A stretch of DNA of 15,319 nt from Verrucomicrobiales bacterium (GTDB lineage Bacteria > Verrucomicrobiota > Verrucomicrobiia > Verrucomicrobiales > Verrucomicrobiaceae). Shown here in pieces: positions 12,901 through 15,319 of this stretch. Under the pieces are notes generated by a model. The model was not told the DNA's origin. It made no database searches and worked only from the letters and a program-made list of their open reading frames with translations. The stretch is from contig DMMK01000589.1 of assembly GCA_003453085.1 (NCBI GenBank), positions 1-15,319 of the forward strand, given 5' to 3'. A program made the position numbers and the translations under genes. Position 1 is the stretch's first letter. Each line of letters begins with the position of its first letter.

Positions 12901-15184
12901 AAACGCAACGAGCCAGGTTCATTCCGGGTTGGTCAACATGGAATTGGTTTCCGGCTTCTTCACAGTCAATCACAACCAGAAACTCGAGTTCTCATCGACA
13001 GAAATGACCGTGAAGATTTACGACCATCACGTTCAGGCCAATACTAACGATGAGCCTGTGCAGGTCATCAATTTCAGGCTGAGTGAAGGTTCTTCCCCCA
13101 CGCCCGACCTTGTCACGGCAGGCTCCTATACCATCAACTATACCAATACCGACGGCAGCACCTACAACCACCCCGCCATCCAGGCACCGCGCTGGTGGAG
13201 CTTCAGCCGGGATGGTGCCTTGGCTCGTGCCGATGCCGGTGGTAGTCTCACCAACGTTGAGCTGGCCACGACCCGTGGCGTTAGAGGCCGCTTTTATCGT
13301 TGGGACGGGGTTAGCATCAACACCAATACCCGTGCTTATGATCCGCGTGTCGCTGGCAACAACAATCAAAGTGTGCCAGGAGCAGTCGCCCTCATCTACA
13401 CCAAAGATGCCGCCAATTACATCGGCGTGGAACTTCAGCAAAATGAACTCATCCGCACCAACCGTTTGGCTGCCATTGGTTACGGCCCTCTGAATGATCC
13501 TCAAAACGGCGTACAAGACGTGTTCCTCCGTAACCCGACTGCGAGCGAAATGGTGAACTGGGACCGCCCATGGCATTTTGGTTCTGATGTGGTGCGCACC
13601 TTGCTGCCTGCTCAAGGTGATCCGCGCATCATTGCGGCCAAGAAAATAGTTCCTGCCACCGACTGGACGCCCCACCGCTACTGGGACAATGAGGATGTGT
13701 ACACGGCCCATAATTTTTCCTCCTACACGGCCGGTACAGAGCCAGGCTTTGACCGGGGTGCAGCCAGTGTGACGGACAACAGCGTGAACGTCAATGTTCG
13801 CGGATTGCCAGGCAAAGTCGTTCTCGATGGCACCAATGGAGTGGGTGCAGCCCGCACGCCGGATCTGCCTCAGACACGTGTGGCAGCCGATTCGATCCAG
13901 CGTTATTACGACTTCGATGATTCTGATCCAGGTGGGCGCATTGGCCCCTTCATCAACAAGGTGGATGAAGGCAACTACTCGGTGGGTGATTTCACAATTT
14001 CAGGCTGGCCAGAAGCCAAGAAATGGCGGTCCACCTATTTCCGGTCAAACAGCCAGACGGCCCGTTTTGCCAGCGGCCAGGGCAACTATTTCTCGCCGAA
14101 CCGCATGGTGCCCTCGCCTGTGGTCATGGGATCTCTGCCATCACGTATCTGGGATTCCAATGGTAACGGGGCCTGGACGAACCTTCTGTTCCGCCCTTAC
14201 GTGTCATACCAGAACCCAGTGACGGGAGCCATCTCCCCTGCAGCCGCAACACATCCTGGTGCCTCTTCTCCACCGGATCATTACCTTCTGGATCTTTTCT
14301 GGATGCCTGTGGTCGAGCCTTACGCGATCAGTGAGTCCTTATCCACGGCGGGCAAGATCAACCTGAACTACCAGATGATGCCCTTTACTCACATTCGCCG
14401 GGCTACGGCCGTCCATGCAGCGATGAAGGGTGAAATCATGGCAGCGATGCCTAATTTGGACTATGAACTGTCGAAAACGGTCCGCAATGGCTGGGGAACG
14501 AACGGTTCTACGGCTCCGATCTTCCGCAGTGAGGCTGACAACAAATACTGGCATCGGTCCATCGTGGTGGACCAGTTCCGGTCGGGTGCCAGGCTTTGGT
14601 GGGATCCCTCCAACACCAGGGACAACTTGGTGCAGGGTACACTGCGCCAGTTTGAGGAGCGATTTAACTTCTCGCCCAATTTGCCTGATGGTTTCCGAGG
14701 GGGGCTTTTCCGCACGGCTTCCCAGCTTTGCGAGATTCATCTGATTCCTAGCGAGGTTCCAGGCGTGTCGACTGAGGGCAATGTCACGGCTTCTGAGGTA
14801 GATACTCCGACGAATCGCAGGGACGCTATGGCGCGGTTCTGGAGTGCCCATTGCTCTACAGGTGACAACACCCGGGAGAAACCCTATGCTAACTTGTATT
14901 CCAAGTTTACCACCCGCTCGAACACCTTCCGGGTGCATGTGCGGGCCCAGGCCATCCGCAAAGCCCGCCGTTCTGTGGCTGCCAATCAGTTTGATCCTGC
15001 CCTGGACCTCCCTGTCGGCGAGTTCCGCGGATCTTTCCTGATCGAGCGTTACATTGATCAGACGGACATGCAGGAAGCGGGATCTGATGTGGATTACGCT
15101 TCGGCAGCCAATCCGTTCACCTTGCCGCCGCTTGAGAACTACTACCGCTTCCGCGTTCTCGAATCTAAACGTTTTGCTCCCTAA
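9935..15184 (+). CDS. Verru_Chthon cassette protein A-like, GspK-like giant pseudopilin
   Basis: 1,749 residues. The N-terminus is a basic leader (MKHIRLFLADARRHQG) and then a hydrophobic segment at about 17-40 (LALIIVLSMLALATIV). This resembles the R-x-x-G-[LVM]-A-L-[IV] start of the minor pseudopilin GspK of type II secretion. There is no Glu at +5 after a cut behind Gly16, and lacking Glu5 is also characteristic of GspK. A conserved-looking FWTDDETSKININTAAE (301-317) recalls the N-x-N segment of GspK. Near the C-terminus DLFWMPVVEPYAISE (1453-1467) and STAGKINLNYQ (1470-1480) match what I remember of the cassette protein A family, which is found in Verrucomicrobiota next to three prepilin-like genes. 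The body is a soluble domain rich in Asn, Tyr and Trp, with few Cys. It has its own promoter, and a prepilin gene follows 24 bases after the stop. It is probably the tip or large subunit of a pseudopilus in the envelope. The substrate is unknown. Confidence 0.8.
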   Translation: MKHIRLFLADARRHQGLALIIVLSMLALATIVILAFLSVADTENKATNIYSASQASRRFADTAVNMVIAQIRSGSARENEGVPVIHATQPGAIRKYAASGAFLAGYKLFSDKDMIFSGVGGGLNVREREFVSQSEPPSDWNDVRNSARYVDMNDPVIKGVVTGAQTNQDNAQIFFPIIDPRAGQDIDPTNAEVPVEGFSYDTNTRLNSTNNIGDGAVGDASQPIVKPAGAGAGIDQLRLAMPVQWLYVLKDGAVGYLLEDSLEFRVLNSAEGGLGQGPSVDTNEQYGVPSEANPIVGRVAFWTDDETSKININTAAEPTYAGLPIYYHERDHRWADFPPARSEYQRFPGHPATVALSSVFYPNPLQDENRSLDTYGLRGPVSGTEQSNILAVKDRLYEIMPRIHTGGSRAGTTTFEQDDYRTVTGDANNASAITVAMGERLYSSVDELLFAQGANAGRRILNAAQVNDRVTLFNKTSLERSSAFLTAQSRGSEINLFGLPRIAMWPVSHTIDKRTGFDKLMEFCSRLGTNPNPDTGNSYIFQRENSATIAGSVNGAKSDINLPRNIKLLSMLDKILDQPFPTASNEGTATPKSFKSSEKLGVDNARQLLVSMFDYIRSTNLYDSFMVPQSRSNWLQVGSSEFNWTRLYSIRDEQRNSFKTFTPGVVRNASNATTLADPFSDRYLPGHGQVTPSEHGAWKSPTGEALRGFGRFISLSEIGLQFICTADGQPDMYSWRIPTLETGPSAQQGDFRIPAIAPANLDAAAQAAIPVVSGGRTALRVREEDLEGFHILHGFPNGFDGGTARLTNVDAVHWRNGNTQPDGVTPAANMIKERYYSNYPPLRNAEQAGFYGTTGIAAPETSPNYGRYYRLHPGYDWRNWNWTLDFGTPLAINQKRVQAMLQLEFFCPSAAYTEINPDYTIVVSNLNSIEVNGRAIFPTNDAVALRSERPLYETDGHPEIGGFASFRNVALGRRVSGRAPMPADSGYDENATSQVHSGLVNMELVSGFFTVNHNQKLEFSSTEMTVKIYDHHVQANTNDEPVQVINFRLSEGSSPTPDLVTAGSYTINYTNTDGSTYNHPAIQAPRWWSFSRDGALARADAGGSLTNVELATTRGVRGRFYRWDGVSINTNTRAYDPRVAGNNNQSVPGAVALIYTKDAANYIGVELQQNELIRTNRLAAIGYGPLNDPQNGVQDVFLRNPTASEMVNWDRPWHFGSDVVRTLLPAQGDPRIIAAKKIVPATDWTPHRYWDNEDVYTAHNFSSYTAGTEPGFDRGAASVTDNSVNVNVRGLPGKVVLDGTNGVGAARTPDLPQTRVAADSIQRYYDFDDSDPGGRIGPFINKVDEGNYSVGDFTISGWPEAKKWRSTYFRSNSQTARFASGQGNYFSPNRMVPSPVVMGSLPSRIWDSNGNGAWTNLLFRPYVSYQNPVTGAISPAAATHPGASSPPDHYLLDLFWMPVVEPYAISESLSTAGKINLNYQMMPFTHIRRATAVHAAMKGEIMAAMPNLDYELSKTVRNGWGTNGSTAPIFRSEADNKYWHRSIVVDQFRSGARLWWDPSNTRDNLVQGTLRQFEERFNFSPNLPDGFRGGLFRTASQLCEIHLIPSEVPGVSTEGNVTASEVDTPTNRRDAMARFWSAHCSTGDNTREKPYANLYSKFTTRSNTFRVHVRAQAIRKARRSVAANQFDPALDLPVGEFRGSFLIERYIDQTDMQEAGSDVDYASAANPFTLPPLENYYRFRVLESKRFAP

Positions 15185-15195
15185 CCTGTTCTTTA

Positions 15196-15211
15196 CCCCC
15201 CATTGGCCATG
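15196..15211 (+). promoter_or_regulatory. Translation start of prepilin-like gene without Shine-Dalgarno
   Basis: A run of six C (15196-15201) is followed by ATTGGCC and the ATG at 15209, only 24 bases after the previous stop. No purine-rich ribosome binding site is present. The layout (C6, short spacer, GCC before ATG) resembles the start at 9935. Translational coupling to the preceding gene is plausible given the short gap. Confidence 0.5.
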
Positions 15212-15319
15212 AGCTTTCGACATTCGCAATCTTTAGCCTCCCTCCGGAAAGGGAGGGCTGCATTCACCCTGGTGGAGGTTCTCGTCTCCATGACCATCCT
15301 GATCATCCTGCTGCTGGTC
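15209..15319 (+). CDS. Prepilin-like protein, probably Verru_Chthon cassette protein C, 3' end missing
   Basis: 37 residues are visible before the window ends. A basic leader of 18 residues (MSFRHSQSLASLRKGRAA) precedes FTLVEVLVSMTILIILLLV, the classical N-methylation motif with Glu at +5 (residue 23) and a hydrophobic helix. The residue before the predicted cut is Ala, not the usual Gly, which prepilin peptidases can accept. Among cassette members I recall, protein B starts with FSLVEVxLALG and protein D with FTLVELLxVIAI, so 'VEVLVSMTxLxxLLLV' fits protein C best. That assignment is from memory. No terminator separates it from the preceding gene, so the two are probably in one operon. Confidence 0.75.
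   Translation, partial: MSFRHSQSLASLRKGRAAFTLVEVLVSMTILIILLLV

Noticed and set aside
15250..15257. AGGGAGGG as a ribosome binding site for a later start
   Set aside because: No in-frame start codon lies at a suitable distance. The next in-frame GTG encodes the Val inside FTLVEV, so starting there would destroy the prepilin motif.

Overview
The window reads as accessory or surface-protein territory of a member of the Verrucomicrobiota, most likely a Verrucomicrobium or Prosthecobacter relative. This rests on two features. One is a very large secreted protein built from autotransporter-associated beta-strand (PATR) repeats, delta-60 repeats and Ig-like domains. The other is a gene set that closely resembles the Verru_Chthon cassette (Vcc), a pilin-like gene group named after Verrucomicrobium and Chthoniobacter. 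Everything supported is on the plus strand, and coding density is very high.

Layout: (1) Positions 1-9783 hold the 3' part of a giant gene, still open at the left edge, with 3,260 visible residues and no N-terminus. In order it carries PATR-type beta-helix segments, a seven-blade 'AIAYYD...LKYVR' propeller-like array interrupted by seven delta-60 repeats, more PATR sequence with two copies of a phage-tail-like module, five Ig-like domains, a putative-Ig (He_PIG-like) domain and a beta-rich C-terminal module. It ends without an autotransporter barrel, LPXTG motif or PEP-CTERM tail. (2) Positions 9784-9934 are a 151-base intergenic region with a strong intrinsic terminator for the giant gene and a good sigma70-type promoter for what follows. 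(3) Positions 9935-15184 encode a 1,749-residue Verru_Chthon cassette protein A-like protein with a GspK-like pseudopilin N-terminus. (4) From 15209 to the right edge runs the start of a classical prepilin-like gene (FTLVEV motif), best matched to cassette protein C.

Working model (inference): the A-like and prepilin-like genes are an operon for a type II secretion or type IV pilus-like pseudopilus. The giant, barrel-less PATR protein encoded just upstream is a candidate client or partner. A terminator and a new promoter separate the two units, so any coupling is functional or regulatory rather than obligatory co-transcription. No RNA genes, CRISPR arrays or insertion sequences were seen.
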